64,000 bases of DNA from Haloprofundus marisrubri (lineage in GTDB: Archaea > Halobacteriota > Halobacteria > Halobacteriales > Haloferacaceae). The first letter of the stretch is position 1. Every line of letters begins with the position of its first letter. The DNA is taken from positions 175,724 through 239,723 of the forward strand of contig NZ_LOPU01000004.1 in the NCBI RefSeq assembly GCF_001469955.1. The letters run 5' to 3'. Positions 27,476-37,090 of this stretch are shown here, piece after piece. A model generated the notes under the pieces. The model searched no databases, was not told the origin of the DNA, and saw only the letters and a list, made by a program, of their open reading frames with translations. A program made the translations under genes and the position numbers.

Positions 27476-28443
27476 GCTGATACCTCCTTTGTGAAGACAG
27501 TGTAATCAAGCCACGGCTCAAATCCGAGTTTCCCATAGTACTCGACTAACTCTGTCCAGTCAATAAGTGCGTGTGTGTAGCCCATGTTCTGAAATCGGCT
27601 TAGAATTGTCGCGAGCATCCAGAGCCCCCATCCCCGACCACGATAGTCTGAATGGATGCCAAGCGGGCCTAATCCACAGACCGAACCCTCGAAGGCGGAT
27701 GCCCAGTTTACGTTCCCACCACGATAGGCTGAACCCACTGTGTTCGTCCGCGCGAATCCTACTGTCTTGTCTTGATACTCAAGAAGCCAGTAGTCGGTGC
27801 TACCGCCGGGGACACGACAAATGTTCTCTGCTTCATACTGCCACCGCCCAGGAAATTCTTCAGAAAGAAATGAGAGAAGCTCTGTAGGATCTCTTCTGAC
27901 GCGCTTCACCGATAGAGATGCATCAACTGAAATCCGAAAAGATTCAGCATCAAAATCAGCTATCTCCCGATGAAGATCCGTTACTACCGTCTCACTCGTA
28001 TAGCCTGCCTCCTCAATTACCCGGCGGTACAGCTCAAATTCTATGTCTCGTGAGGGGAGACCTGCGAGGAACTGTTGGGGGTCTCCACCAACACGGAGAT
28101 GCGTTACTCCCTGCTGTGTCAGGTCTTCTTCGGCTTTAGCGAGAAGCGAGCGAGCAATTTCATCGCGATTCTCTGTGTGTTCATCCACGACAAACAGGCT
28201 AATCCAGCCAGCATTCGTGTCAAGGTACGATGGAACTGGTGCTGAAAGGCGCTTACAGATTGCACTTGCAAGGAGTGAATCATTCTCGAAGGCTCCCCAA
28301 GCGGTTACGTCGAGATTGTCGTAAGGTGCGAAAACGTTCTGTGATACCAGTCGATCGTCAATCGCGAATGAGGGATGAGTCTGATTCCAACAGTCGATAC
28401 CTTCACAGACAGACTTGTGGTTAGTAAGACGGCGAAATTCCAT
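27472..28443 (-). CDS. GNAT-family N-acetyltransferase
   Basis: A 323-residue protein with what looks like two GNAT folds. The C-terminal one carries the acetyl-CoA motif GIHSDYRGRGWGLWMLATIL (about 262-281), and the N-terminal one is weaker (SLFVVDEHTENRDEIARSLL). It overlaps anmK by 4 nt. A GNAT gene (ybbJ) also accompanies the Bacillus murein-recycling operon. Re-acetylation of an amino sugar or acetylation of a peptide amine would fit, but the substrate is not predictable. Confidence 0.85.
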   Translation of the reverse strand: MEFRRLTNHKSVCEGIDCWNQTHPSFAIDDRLVSQNVFAPYDNLDVTAWGAFENDSLLASAICKRLSAPVPSYLDTNAGWISLFVVDEHTENRDEIARSLLAKAEEDLTQQGVTHLRVGGDPQQFLAGLPSRDIEFELYRRVIEEAGYTSETVVTDLHREIADFDAESFRISVDASLSVKRVRRDPTELLSFLSEEFPGRWQYEAENICRVPGGSTDYWLLEYQDKTVGFARTNTVGSAYRGGNVNWASAFEGSVCGLGPLGIHSDYRGRGWGLWMLATILSRFQNMGYTHALIDWTELVEYYGKLGFEPWLDYTVFTKEVSA

Positions 28444-28533
28444 GAATCTGGGATTCTCCCCAGTCGTACTTAAAAGTAGGCCGGCTGATGATCAAAGAAG
28501 ATGAATTGAGGTGGGCAGGTTCCGTCTAGTTTC

Positions 28534-29352
28534 TCAGAGCTCACTGATATCGTACATCATCTCTTCGAGGTGTTGGTCTGGCCCTGCAGTTAGACCGCCG
28601 TCGACGAGGAGTTCTGTGCCCGAAATGAATGCGGCGGCTGGTGATGCGAGGAAGTGGATTGCTGTAGCGACATCTTCTGGGGTGCCGAAGTGACCGGTTG
28701 GGTATTGGTTGAGCCACTCCTGTCGAACGGGCCCTTCTGTAGTGAGTTTCTCACTTGAGGCGTCTGTGATGATAGACCCTGGAGCAACGACGTTTGACCG
28801 AATCCCGTGTTGTCCATACTGAGTAGCGATGAGTCGAGAAAGCGCAATAACTCCGTTTTTAGCTGCTGAGTACGCTGCTAATCCGATTCCTTGTGTTGCA
28901 TTCACCGAAGAGACATGTACAAATGCTCCACCGCCAGAAGCGGCCATAGCTGGTATGGCTTCGCGAGCGCATCGAAATTGTCCCGTGAGATTTACATCGA
29001 TAATCCGATTCCATGTCTCATCATCGATCCGATGTGGGTTACTGTCGTCAAATGACCCACCAGCGTTGTTCACTAAGATATCGAGGCCTCCATACGTGTC
29101 AACAGTTGCTTCGATGAGACTTGAGACGTCTGCTGAGTCACTGACGTCTGTAGGAATGAAAGATGCAGCGCTGTCTTCGATCTCGGTTTCGATCTGATCG
29201 ACTGTCTCATTTCCACCTTCTTCGTCGATGTCGGCAACGACAACTGTCGCTCCAAACTCCGCAAGGAGCTTGGCGGTTGCACGACCAATTCCCTTGCTGG
29301 CGCCGGTGACAATTGCAATCTGGTCTTGAAGCGCGTACGGATTCGAGTCCAT
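28534..29352 (-). CDS. Short-chain dehydrogenase/reductase
   Basis: A 272-residue classical SDR. The cofactor motif is TGASKGIG (18-25), with NNAGG, the catalytic Ser in HVSSVNAT, and YSAAK (Tyr-x-x-x-Lys). It ends in the usual FISGTELLVDGGLTAGP. The acidic ADID after beta-strand 2 favours NAD(H). Substrates of such FabG-like enzymes range from sugars to hydroxyacids. It is divergent from the ABC transporter binding-protein gene, within the amino-sugar island. Confidence 0.88.
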   Translation of the reverse strand: MDSNPYALQDQIAIVTGASKGIGRATAKLLAEFGATVVVADIDEEGGNETVDQIETEIEDSAASFIPTDVSDSADVSSLIEATVDTYGGLDILVNNAGGSFDDSNPHRIDDETWNRIIDVNLTGQFRCAREAIPAMAASGGGAFVHVSSVNATQGIGLAAYSAAKNGVIALSRLIATQYGQHGIRSNVVAPGSIITDASSEKLTTEGPVRQEWLNQYPTGHFGTPEDVATAIHFLASPAAAFISGTELLVDGGLTAGPDQHLEEMMYDISEL

Positions 29353-29470
29353 TGACAGCCGATTCTTGCCCCTGGACTAATTGTTTTGCGCTCAAATCCA
29401 TTCGAATCACTGCCATTTCAACTAATAACATGCTAAGAATTAAGCGGAGAACCCGAATTTCTCCCGAACA

Positions 29471-29478
29471 TTTATATC
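29471..29478 (+). promoter_or_regulatory. TATA box of the substrate-binding-protein gene
   Basis: TTTATATC lies 26-33 nt before the ATG at 29504, the spacing expected for a near-leaderless haloarchaeal transcript. Confidence 0.5.
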
Positions 29479-29503
29479 TGATAGCCATGATGTGTGACCG
29501 AGA

Positions 29504-31507
29504 ATGGTTAGCAACAATCATGACGCTGCTGACGAGAGTGGCACAGCCGGCTTCACTCGTCGACAGTGGCTTGCAATCGGATCAAGCGCCGCTATTTCCG
29601 GCATTGCAGGCTGTGGCAGTGGGCAAAACCCGAACGAAACTCCAGTAACTGCAGAGGGAGATGGAACATCCAGCAGTGATTCAAGTTCCACGAATTCAGA
29701 TAGTTCGTCTCAAGGAGGCGACCCGGTTACAACCACCATGAGTATGCGGGCGCCAGTCAGTTGGACCCCGAAAAACTCAAACATCAATCCATTCGCAACA
29801 CAGGGCGACATCGAATACTGGATGGAGTACATGTGGTGGGAATCCCCGGTCTACCCGAATGCGGTCGGGGAAACGATGTACTGGGTTGCCGACGAGATCA
29901 ATGTTGTAGACGGGGGCTGCGCAGTCGAAATCAAATTGCGGGACGACTATACGTGGTGGGACGGCTCACCCGTCACCGCACAAGATTACTACACGACGAA
30001 ACTCCTCCAAGACTACAAAGAAAACGGAGGCCCAGACCAGACCGATGATAGCTGGGAACTCGTTGACGACTACACCGTCAAAAACATCCTCTCAGGACCA
30101 GCAAACCCATCCACGAAAAAATCGGAGTACTACACGCCAATTGCAAGGCATAGCTACTTCAAGTCCTGGCTAGAGAAATTCCAGGATGCTGGAAACGAGA
30201 ACGGCATTAAAGAAGTCGCAAACGAACTCAACACCCACAAAATCACACTCCAAGATGTGGTCGACAACGATCTCGGGGCTGGATTGTGGAAACCGACGCA
30301 GATGGACCCGACGCAAGTCGTCCACAAAAAATACCAAGACCATCCTCGTGCGGATTGGACGAATCTCGATACATTCCACTGGCGGCTCATCTCCGAGAAG
30401 CAGAAGGCAATTCAGGCACTCCGCGCTGGGCAACTCGACTACGGTGACAAGACGGTAAATCAAGCACTCCAGTCGAACAGTCTTGAGGAGTTCAGTAACT
30501 TCAGCATCGGTGGCATGCCGAAGCTGACGATGAACTTCAACAACGAGCATCTCGCTCGCCGACCAGTCAGACGAGCGATTGCATATCTCGTCGACAGCGA
30601 GGAAGTTGTTAAAGTCATCAAGAGCTCACACGGCATTGAGTATGGTGTTCACGAGGACGTCATTGGAATGTCAAAAGGTCTGTCAAACCAGTGGCTGGAC
30701 GATAGCTTCCTCAGCAACCTCATCAACTACGGCACGAAATCTCAGCCAGAGAAAGCAAAAGAAACGCTTGAAGCTGCTGGATACAGCAAACAAGGCGGTG
30801 TTTGGGCTGACGAGAACGGCAGCAAGATAGAGGGCCTGAAATACCTCACTCCGCCATGGAATATCTACAAAACAGTCGGGAAGTACTTCAGCCCCAAGCT
30901 CAACGAATTCGGAATCGATAACAAGCTGATTATTCCATCCAGCAGTGGTTTCTGGAAGCGTTGGTCCGAAACGTTCGACTTCGACTTGGCCAATTGGTTC
31001 ACGTACGCTTCCCATCCCGCATACGCATACTCATGCACTGGTGCACGCGGAATCGGCATTTACCGTGACTATGTTGAGCAGTCTGAGTCGTCTTCTGGCG
31101 GCTCGTGTCAGGTTGACCGGTCGGCGCCGACGCTCACGCGGGACACAAGCGAGAAACTTGGACACAAAATCCGTCCACAGTTCCCAAGCGAAGTTGGTTC
31201 AATGGAGATGTCGGGCTCTGGGCAGACGCTTGAACCAATCAAGTGGAATAACATCATGACACAGACCCAGTCACGTGAGGAAGTTGTTGACCTCACGAAG
31301 AAACTGGCGTGGTTCATGAACTGGCAGGTGCCTCACGTCGGCTTCTACGACGAAGTGAAGACCTACTGGGGTAACACGAACAAATTCAACTTCCCAGTCC
31401 CAGGTGAGCCAGGAGACTATCCGAATGCCGAGAGAGTTCTCCCGGAGCACAAAACGACTGCGATGGAATTCTTCATGAAGGGGTTGATCAGTGCAAAAAC
31501 GAAATAA
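29504..31507 (+). CDS. Dipeptide/oligopeptide ABC transporter substrate-binding lipoprotein
   Basis: A 667-residue SBP family 5 protein. The N-terminus has a Tat motif with lipobox (FTRRQWLAIGSSAAISGIAGC), so it is exported folded and lipid-anchored at the Cys. A Ser/Thr-rich linker follows (about 45-75), then the large binding domain (for example DDYTWWDGSPVTAQDYY, typical of DppA/OppA). The permease and ATPase genes begin 850 nt downstream. As the only complete peptide importer beside the murein enzymes, its likely cargo is muropeptides or cell-wall peptides; ligand specificity is not proven. Confidence 0.92.
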   Translation: MVSNNHDAADESGTAGFTRRQWLAIGSSAAISGIAGCGSGQNPNETPVTAEGDGTSSSDSSSTNSDSSSQGGDPVTTTMSMRAPVSWTPKNSNINPFATQGDIEYWMEYMWWESPVYPNAVGETMYWVADEINVVDGGCAVEIKLRDDYTWWDGSPVTAQDYYTTKLLQDYKENGGPDQTDDSWELVDDYTVKNILSGPANPSTKKSEYYTPIARHSYFKSWLEKFQDAGNENGIKEVANELNTHKITLQDVVDNDLGAGLWKPTQMDPTQVVHKKYQDHPRADWTNLDTFHWRLISEKQKAIQALRAGQLDYGDKTVNQALQSNSLEEFSNFSIGGMPKLTMNFNNEHLARRPVRRAIAYLVDSEEVVKVIKSSHGIEYGVHEDVIGMSKGLSNQWLDDSFLSNLINYGTKSQPEKAKETLEAAGYSKQGGVWADENGSKIEGLKYLTPPWNIYKTVGKYFSPKLNEFGIDNKLIIPSSSGFWKRWSETFDFDLANWFTYASHPAYAYSCTGARGIGIYRDYVEQSESSSGGSCQVDRSAPTLTRDTSEKLGHKIRPQFPSEVGSMEMSGSGQTLEPIKWNNIMTQTQSREEVVDLTKKLAWFMNWQVPHVGFYDEVKTYWGNTNKFNFPVPGEPGDYPNAERVLPEHKTTAMEFFMKGLISAKTK

Positions 31508-31779
31508 CCTAACGACTCAGATTAGTCTGCGGCTGTCACCGTCAGCAGGTTTCGGAAAGTTGCCTAACCACACTCTCCCCGGTGTTTGGGGTCTGTGGAC
31601 TTCTGGGCAGCTATCGCGACACCACATTCGACATGGGTTGTATCCTGGATACTCCAGGATGATCTGATTGCGAGCTTTTCTTTTCGATAACTCAAATCCG
31701 CTGTACTACCGGTGCCTGTGGTCACATTGAGAATTAGTGAGATGCAAAACTGTTGGCAGTGGTTTCGACCGAATCCAGA

Positions 31780-32001
31780 TTATCGCTTGTGGCAGAAGTA
31801 GAGTAGTAGTCCGGTTCCTGTGCCAAGAACCCCTGCACCGAGGACGTTCAGTGATGCGATTGCGTGTGTTGGTGTCTGAGGCGCGGTTGCGAACATTGCA
31901 CCTAGTGATAAGAGAAACCCGAAGACTTCCAGTGCGAAGAGCATTGCAAATTTATCTGAGTTCCAGCAGACGTAATCAAAGAACCCCGGCTCATTGCTCA
32001 T
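31780..32001 (-). CDS. Small membrane protein
   Basis: A 73-residue protein with two predicted membrane helices (about 17-40 and 47-68) and a short basic C-terminus. On the minus strand a TATA-like GTTTAATC lies about 25-32 nt upstream of the ATG. No family recognised. It interrupts the transporter cluster on the opposite strand between the binding-protein and permease genes. Confidence 0.5.
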   Translation of the reverse strand: MSNEPGFFDYVCWNSDKFAMLFALEVFGFLLSLGAMFATAPQTPTHAIASLNVLGAGVLGTGTGLLLYFCHKR

Positions 32002-32065
32002 CTTATTCGGTTCGACTGACTACCAGAGATTAAACGTTCCGACCAAATACCGGCTGGATTAGCCA

Positions 32066-32242
32066 TTATGTTTCTTCCTCTTCGTCTGGGAGTTGTGCAA
32101 CATATGGTCCCCCGCACGCTGGACAGTCATGGTATGGTCGTTCATGCGATGCGCCACACCGAATGCACTGGTACTCCGGTGGGTTGTCTTCAGAAGAATT
32201 TGAGAGCCCAATTGCATTTTTAAGCCGATCCAGGAATGTCAT
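32066..32242 (-). CDS. Small zinc-ribbon protein
   Basis: About 58 residues from the ATG at 32242. CIRCG and CPACGG, about 13 residues apart, form a rubredoxin-like zinc ribbon, followed by an acidic C-terminus (PDEEEET). Haloarchaea encode many such small zinc-finger proteins of unknown function. It lies upstream of, and divergent from, the permease genes. A longer start at 32260 is possible. Confidence 0.6.
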   Translation of the reverse strand: MTFLDRLKNAIGLSNSSEDNPPEYQCIRCGASHERPYHDCPACGGPYVAQLPDEEEET

Positions 32243-32315
32243 ACACACTTGTTTGAACAATCCCTAATGAACTTTTCCAGTATGACTTCTCGTATCGTGG
32301 TCTATGTGGAAACAT

Positions 32316-32336
32316 CCCATAGATTTATCTAATGGG
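32316..32336. promoter_or_regulatory. Imperfect palindrome over the permease-operon TATA box
   Basis: CCCATAGATTTATCTAATGG plus G pairs CCCAT with ATGGG and AGAT with ATCT, with one bulged A. Its core GATTTATCT lies about 29-38 nt before the ATG at 32360, where a TATA box is expected. A repressor bound here would block TBP. The motif is unlike the 7610-7632 palindrome, so a different regulator is implied. Confidence 0.4.
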
Positions 32337-32359
32337 AAGGAGCATGCCAGAGTAACACG

Positions 32360-33385
32360 ATGTACTATGCAAAGCGTATCGGCCAGTCCATACTCGTGTT
32401 TCTCATCGCGGTAACGGTGACATTCGCTCTCTACCGAATGCTCCCGTTCGGACCGGTCGAGATGCTCAAAATCCAATTAATGCAACAATTCATCGAACAA
32501 GGTAGCAGCCCAACACCTGAACAGATGGCTAAAATAAACGGGATGGTGCAGACGTACACCGGGATTGACCCATCCCAACCGTGGTACATCTCATACTACG
32601 AATACATTCGAGATATCGTCCTCTACCAAGACTTCGGACGATCCATCTTCAAACAAGAGCCAGTGTTCACTATCCTGTTCAAGGCCATGCCGTGGTCCAT
32701 CTTCATCAGCATCTACGGCCTTGCGCTCGGAACCACCGTAAGCCTCCTGCTCGGTGCAGGAATGGCCTACACTGAAGGAAGCCGATTCGACACTGGTCTG
32801 ACTATCTTCTCGATCATCAACACTACTGTCCCCTACTACGTCGTCGCCATCCTTACACTCATCATCTTCTCGTTCAATCTCGGATGGTTCCCCAGTGGTG
32901 GACGAATGGACCCAGCGACAACTCCCGGGATAAATTTGCCATTCATCATAGGCGTCGTCAAACATGCAGCACTCCCAGTGTTCTCATCATTCATCGCTGG
33001 CTTTGGCGGTGCACTCGCCTTCCGCGGAAACTGCATCCGTGAAATGGGTGAAGGATACATTCGCGTCGCACAACTCCGCGGCATCAGCAAAGGCCGAATC
33101 GCAATCCGCTACGTCGGTCGCAACGCACTACTCCCAGTCTACACAAGCATCATGATGGGGCTTGCAGGACTCTTTGGGAGCAGTATTATTCTTGAAACTA
33201 TCTTCAATTACCCTGCGATGGGTTACGTAACCTTCAACGCACTCCTGAATCGGGACTACCCATTAATCATGGGTGCGTTCATCTTCTTCACAGCAATCAC
33301 GCTGCTTGGTATTCTCGTCGCCGACCTCACGTACGGTATCATCGACCCACGAGTCAAAGGAGGGAGCAACCGTGAAGCATACTGA
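32360..33385 (+). CDS. Peptide ABC transporter permease (DppB-like)
   Basis: A 341-residue membrane protein with an N-terminal helix (IGQSILVFLIAVTVTFALYRML) followed by five to six further segments. The EAA-type loop around GEGYIRVAQLRGISKGRIAIRYVGRNALLP contacts the ATPase. It is the first gene of the permease/ATPase operon, and the downstream DppC-like gene overlaps it by 14 nt. Together with the lipoprotein at 29.5 kb it completes a type-5 peptide importer. Confidence 0.92.
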   Translation: MYYAKRIGQSILVFLIAVTVTFALYRMLPFGPVEMLKIQLMQQFIEQGSSPTPEQMAKINGMVQTYTGIDPSQPWYISYYEYIRDIVLYQDFGRSIFKQEPVFTILFKAMPWSIFISIYGLALGTTVSLLLGAGMAYTEGSRFDTGLTIFSIINTTVPYYVVAILTLIIFSFNLGWFPSGGRMDPATTPGINLPFIIGVVKHAALPVFSSFIAGFGGALAFRGNCIREMGEGYIRVAQLRGISKGRIAIRYVGRNALLPVYTSIMMGLAGLFGSSIILETIFNYPAMGYVTFNALLNRDYPLIMGAFIFFTAITLLGILVADLTYGIIDPRVKGGSNREAY

Positions 33386-34391
33386 ATCAGACGACACCAA
33401 CGATATCCAGACGGACGGTGGAATGCGTTCAATCGACGACAGTCTCTTCACTCGAACGTCCGACGTTCCAGCGCTTACCCGAAAGGAGAAACTTGTTCGA
33501 ACCGTCGACCGGTCTCTCTACGCGCCACTTGCGGTTATCGTTCGAGATTGGCGTGGTCTGATCGGTGGAACCATCATCGCACTGTTCGTGTTCTTCGGGA
33601 CTATTGGCACCAGCCTCGTTGACAAACCAACGATGATGGAAGGCCCCATCTTCCTGTCCCCATTCACCAACTGGGAGTATCCACTTGGAACGGGCGTCAT
33701 GGGCCAAGACATCCTTGAGCAGGTCATACATGCAACACCTGCAATGCTTCAGATGGTGCTTGCCGGAGCACTCCTCTCGGTCACACTCGGTACTCTCATC
33801 GGAACTGTCGCTGGCTACCGCGGCGGCACGACCGACAAGGTCCTGATGATGGCTACAGACGTTGTACTCACAATCCCAGGGCTTGCTCTGATTATCGTGC
33901 TGGCAAGCATCTACCAGCCTGAATCACCGATCGTCGTTGGTCTCATCCTCGGAATTGACAACTGGCCAAAACTCGCACGCACTATCCGCTCGCAGGTCCT
34001 CAGCATCCGCGAAGAGTCATACACAGAAGCATCCCGCATCATGGGCCTCTCACAATTCCACATCCTCCGCAAGGACGTCATCTCGAACTTGATGCCATAC
34101 ATCTCCGTGAACTTCGCAAACAGCGCTCGACTGATTATCTTCGAGTCTGTGGGTCTGTACTTCCTCGGGATCCTCCCCTTCACGACTTTGAATTGGGGTG
34201 TGATGATGAACGAAGCGTACGCAGGAGCAGACTTGACAAGCATGCAAGAAATTCACTGGCTGCTCGTTCCGATGGCGCTCATCATGATTGTCTCACTCGG
34301 GTTTATCCTCTTCGCACAGGCGTTAGATCGGATCTTCAACGTCCGGCTGCGTGCCCGCCACGAAAAAACCGCAGGGGGTGACGCACAATGA
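33372..34391 (+). CDS. Peptide ABC transporter permease (DppC-like)
   Basis: About 339 residues from a GTG at 33372 (VKHTESDD); an ATG 51 nt later is an alternative. A cytosolic N-terminal extension (about 60 residues) precedes six membrane segments, starting at RGLIGGTIIALFVFF. The EAA-type loop is EESYTEASRIMGLSQFHILRKDVI. It overlaps the preceding gene by 14 nt and the following 85-residue gene by 4 nt, showing tight coupling in one operon. Confidence 0.9.
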   Translation: MKHTESDDTNDIQTDGGMRSIDDSLFTRTSDVPALTRKEKLVRTVDRSLYAPLAVIVRDWRGLIGGTIIALFVFFGTIGTSLVDKPTMMEGPIFLSPFTNWEYPLGTGVMGQDILEQVIHATPAMLQMVLAGALLSVTLGTLIGTVAGYRGGTTDKVLMMATDVVLTIPGLALIIVLASIYQPESPIVVGLILGIDNWPKLARTIRSQVLSIREESYTEASRIMGLSQFHILRKDVISNLMPYISVNFANSARLIIFESVGLYFLGILPFTTLNWGVMMNEAYAGADLTSMQEIHWLLVPMALIMIVSLGFILFAQALDRIFNVRLRARHEKTAGGDAQ

Positions 34392-34645
34392 GTACTGCCA
34401 CGTCGCCAACACAACGACTCACTGACGCAGGAGTCTCTATTCTCCTCACAATCAGGAAGTCCTTCCTGAGTTTCGTTATGACTCTTGGATTGATCTGTCT
34501 ACTGTTCGCAGCCCTCTTCTCGGAGGCATTCCTTCCAGTCCTCAACAACGGTGTTCTCGCTGGAATGTTCGTCATCTGGGGCGTCAGCGCGTTTGTCTAT
34601 GCTGTACTCGGATACGTCGTCCTTCGACTCATCGGATACAACTAA
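34388..34645 (+). CDS. Small two-helix membrane protein in the transporter operon
   Basis: An 85-residue protein whose ATG overlaps the DppC-like stop (ATGA). Two hydrophobic helices (about 27-48 and 55-80) are separated by a short loop. The N-terminus MSTATSPTQRLTDAG is polar. No known family is recognised, but its coupling within the operon suggests an accessory subunit or assembly factor of the importer. Confidence 0.72.
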   Translation: MSTATSPTQRLTDAGVSILLTIRKSFLSFVMTLGLICLLFAALFSEAFLPVLNNGVLAGMFVIWGVSAFVYAVLGYVVLRLIGYN

Positions 34646-34651
34646 CGAACT

Positions 34652-34774
34652 ATGTACACGACCACAACAACACCACCAATGCTTGCCCATTCACCCCGAC
34701 ATGGTGCTCCCAACCGACTCGACTCGAAACCACTGCGCGACGATGTTCGCCAACAATGGAATGGTGACAACTAA
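34652..34774 (+). CDS. Possible 40-residue small protein bridging two transporter genes
   Basis: An ATG frame at 34652 encodes MYTTTTTPPMLAHSPRHG and ends NGDN, 40 residues in all. It fills almost exactly the gap between the two-helix protein and the ATPase gene. Its stop TAA shares one base with the ATPase start (TAATG), the typical stop-start coupling of co-translated genes. The sequence is Thr/Pro-rich with no recognised domain. It may be a real small protein or a coupling leader. Confidence 0.45.
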   Translation: MYTTTTTPPMLAHSPRHGAPNRLDSKPLRDDVRQQWNGDN

Positions 34775-35883
34775 TGGCCGCTGAAACACACTCCACAAAC
34801 CCCGCCACGATGGATACTCGACAAAACGACGTAATCATAGAAGTCCGTGATGCAAACGTCTCGTTCAGCATGGACCGCGGTGAATCCCGAGTCCTTCGCG
34901 ACGCGAACCTCACTGTCCAGCGTGGCGAAGTTCTTGGCGTCGTCGGCGAATCCGGCTCAGGAAAGTCGATGCTCGCCTCAGCCATGCTGAACGCGGTCGT
35001 CCATCCCGGACAGGTTGATGGCGAAGTCATTTACCACCCGCAGAATGGCGACCCCGTAGACATACTCTCACTCTCGGATAAAGAACTCGCCAAACTCCGG
35101 TGGAATGAGATCTCGTTCGTCATCCAGGCTGCACAGAGCGCATTCAACCCAACTATGACTGTCGGAGCCCACTTCGAGGAAACTCTTCGCGCTCACGGCG
35201 AAGACAGAGACGCTGGAATGGCGCACGCACGCGAACTCCTCTCAGACCTCTATCTTGAGCCTGACCGCGTCCTCGGATCACATCCCCACGAGCTCTCTGG
35301 CGGAATGAAGCAGCGAGCACTCATTGCACTGTCACTCGTGCTTAAGCCTGAAGTTCTCGTGATGGACGAACCAACGGCTGCGCTTGATTTGCTTATGCAG
35401 CGATCGATTATTGGCATGCTCGAGGATCTTCAAGAGAAGTATGACTTGACGATGGTGTTCGTCACGCACGACATGCCACTGGTCACAGACCTTGCAGACC
35501 GAATCGGCGTCATGTACGCATTCGAGATGATTGAAATCGGTTCAACAGACAACGTTCTGGATAACCCATCACACCCCTACACGCGAGCACTGCTCAATGC
35601 AGTACCAAACATCTCGGACCGAGATATGGAAATTCGTGGTATCGAGGGCCGAAGCCCAGACCCAGTGAATATCCCCAAAGGATGTACATTCAATCCTCGA
35701 TGCCCATTAGCCACAAAAGAATGCGAGGTCAATGATCCTGACTTCCGTGATATTGAGAACGATCACGAGGTCGCATGCTTCCACTGGGAGCGCGCTCGCG
35801 AAGACATTCCTCTCGTTGCGCGTGGAGATGATAGTCACAGCGAGCCATCTACTGATGGAAACGGCAGTTTTGGAGGGCTCTGA
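34774..35883 (+). CDS. Peptide ABC transporter ATP-binding protein (DppD-like)
   Basis: A 369-residue ATPase. Walker A is GESGSGKS (about 55-62), the signature is LSGGMKQRALIALSL, Walker B is VLVMDEPTAALD, and the switch His is in FVTHD. The C-terminal oligopeptide-transporter domain has the Cys-rich segment GCTFNPRCPLATKEC, as in DppD/OppD. The following ATPase gene starts 1 nt after this stop. It powers import with the DppB/C-like permeases. Confidence 0.93.
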   Translation: MAAETHSTNPATMDTRQNDVIIEVRDANVSFSMDRGESRVLRDANLTVQRGEVLGVVGESGSGKSMLASAMLNAVVHPGQVDGEVIYHPQNGDPVDILSLSDKELAKLRWNEISFVIQAAQSAFNPTMTVGAHFEETLRAHGEDRDAGMAHARELLSDLYLEPDRVLGSHPHELSGGMKQRALIALSLVLKPEVLVMDEPTAALDLLMQRSIIGMLEDLQEKYDLTMVFVTHDMPLVTDLADRIGVMYAFEMIEIGSTDNVLDNPSHPYTRALLNAVPNISDRDMEIRGIEGRSPDPVNIPKGCTFNPRCPLATKECEVNDPDFRDIENDHEVACFHWERAREDIPLVARGDDSHSEPSTDGNGSFGGL

Positions 35884-35884
35884 A

Positions 35885-37012
35885 ATGAGTTCCACTCGTG
35901 GTGAGCCAGTCCTGTCACTGGAGAATGTGAGTGTTGAATTCACAAAAGAACGGTTGATGGGGCTCGCTGGATCGGAGACCGTTCACGCAGTAAGTGATGT
36001 TTCCTTAGACATCTATGAGAACGATGTTGTTGCACTTGTTGGCGAGTCTGGCTGTGGAAAAACCACGCTTGGGAAAACTGCTATTGGAGTGCAGCGACCG
36101 ACTCGCGGCACCGTCTCCTATCGAGGCCAAGACATCTGGGAGACCAAAGAAGAATCAAGCGGTTGGTTCAACCGTGGTGGTTCCGATGGTGAATACTCTG
36201 AAACAGACATCCGTAAAGCACTCCAAATAATTCACCAGGACCCGGGAAGTGCGCTGAACTCGAACTACGTTGTTGAGTCAATCCTCTCGGACCCCTTGAA
36301 ACGCTGGAACCCAGACATGAGCGAGGCAGACCGCCGTGAACGAATCTATGGGTTCCTTGAGTACGTCGGGATGGCACCAGCCGAAGACTACGCTGAACGC
36401 TACCCACACCAACTCTCTGGTGGTGAACAGCAACGAATTGCTCTCATCCGTGCGCTCTTGATGAATCCCGACCTGATCCTTGGTGACGAAGCAATCTCTG
36501 CGCTCGACGTCTCCCTGCGTGTGGAGATGATGGATCTCTTGCTGGAACTTCAAGACCAGTTCAACACCTCATATCTCTTCATCTCGCACAACCTCGCTAA
36601 CGCGAAGTATCTCACCCAGCGAGCTGGTGGCCGGATCGGCATCATGTATCTCGGCGAACTTGTAGAGATTGGGACTCCAGAGCAAATCATTCACAACCCA
36701 CAACACCCGTACACGAAGGTGTTGCTCTGGGCAACCTCGGACGTTCACAACCGCGGTGAGGGAGTGACGACACCTCCTGTTCGTTCGCTTGACATCCCAG
36801 AAGCAACCGACCCACCGAGTGGCTGCCGGTTCCACACACGATGCCCAGAGGCTCGTGAAACATGCCGAAACACGAAGCCAGCTCTCAAAGACCACGACGG
36901 CGATAGTCGTCGCACTGCCTGCTTCAGAGGCGAAGACCAACACGAATATTGGCAGAGCACACCACTTGAAGAAGAGAGTACTGTACCACAACAACCTGCT
37001 CAATCCGACTGA
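35885..37012 (+). CDS. Peptide ABC transporter ATP-binding protein (DppF-like)
   Basis: A 375-residue ATPase from the ATG at 35885, directly behind the DppD-like gene. Walker A is GESGCGKT, the signature is LSGGEQQRIALIRALL, and the switch His is in FISHN. Walker B reads LILGDEAISALD; the Ala replaces the usual Pro of DEP and is a mild oddity. The C-terminal domain contains GCRFHTRCPEARETC. The frame is open upstream, but similarity begins at GEPVLSLENVSVEF, supporting this start. Confidence 0.93.
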   Translation: MSSTRGEPVLSLENVSVEFTKERLMGLAGSETVHAVSDVSLDIYENDVVALVGESGCGKTTLGKTAIGVQRPTRGTVSYRGQDIWETKEESSGWFNRGGSDGEYSETDIRKALQIIHQDPGSALNSNYVVESILSDPLKRWNPDMSEADRRERIYGFLEYVGMAPAEDYAERYPHQLSGGEQQRIALIRALLMNPDLILGDEAISALDVSLRVEMMDLLLELQDQFNTSYLFISHNLANAKYLTQRAGGRIGIMYLGELVEIGTPEQIIHNPQHPYTKVLLWATSDVHNRGEGVTTPPVRSLDIPEATDPPSGCRFHTRCPEARETCRNTKPALKDHDGDSRRTACFRGEDQHEYWQSTPLEEESTVPQQPAQSD

Positions 37013-37090
37013 GCTGGAAATTCCTTCTACCAGAAAACGGCGTTGTTCTCTTCTTGAGGAATCCGGTCCGTAGTCGCTGAGTCTTCGATT

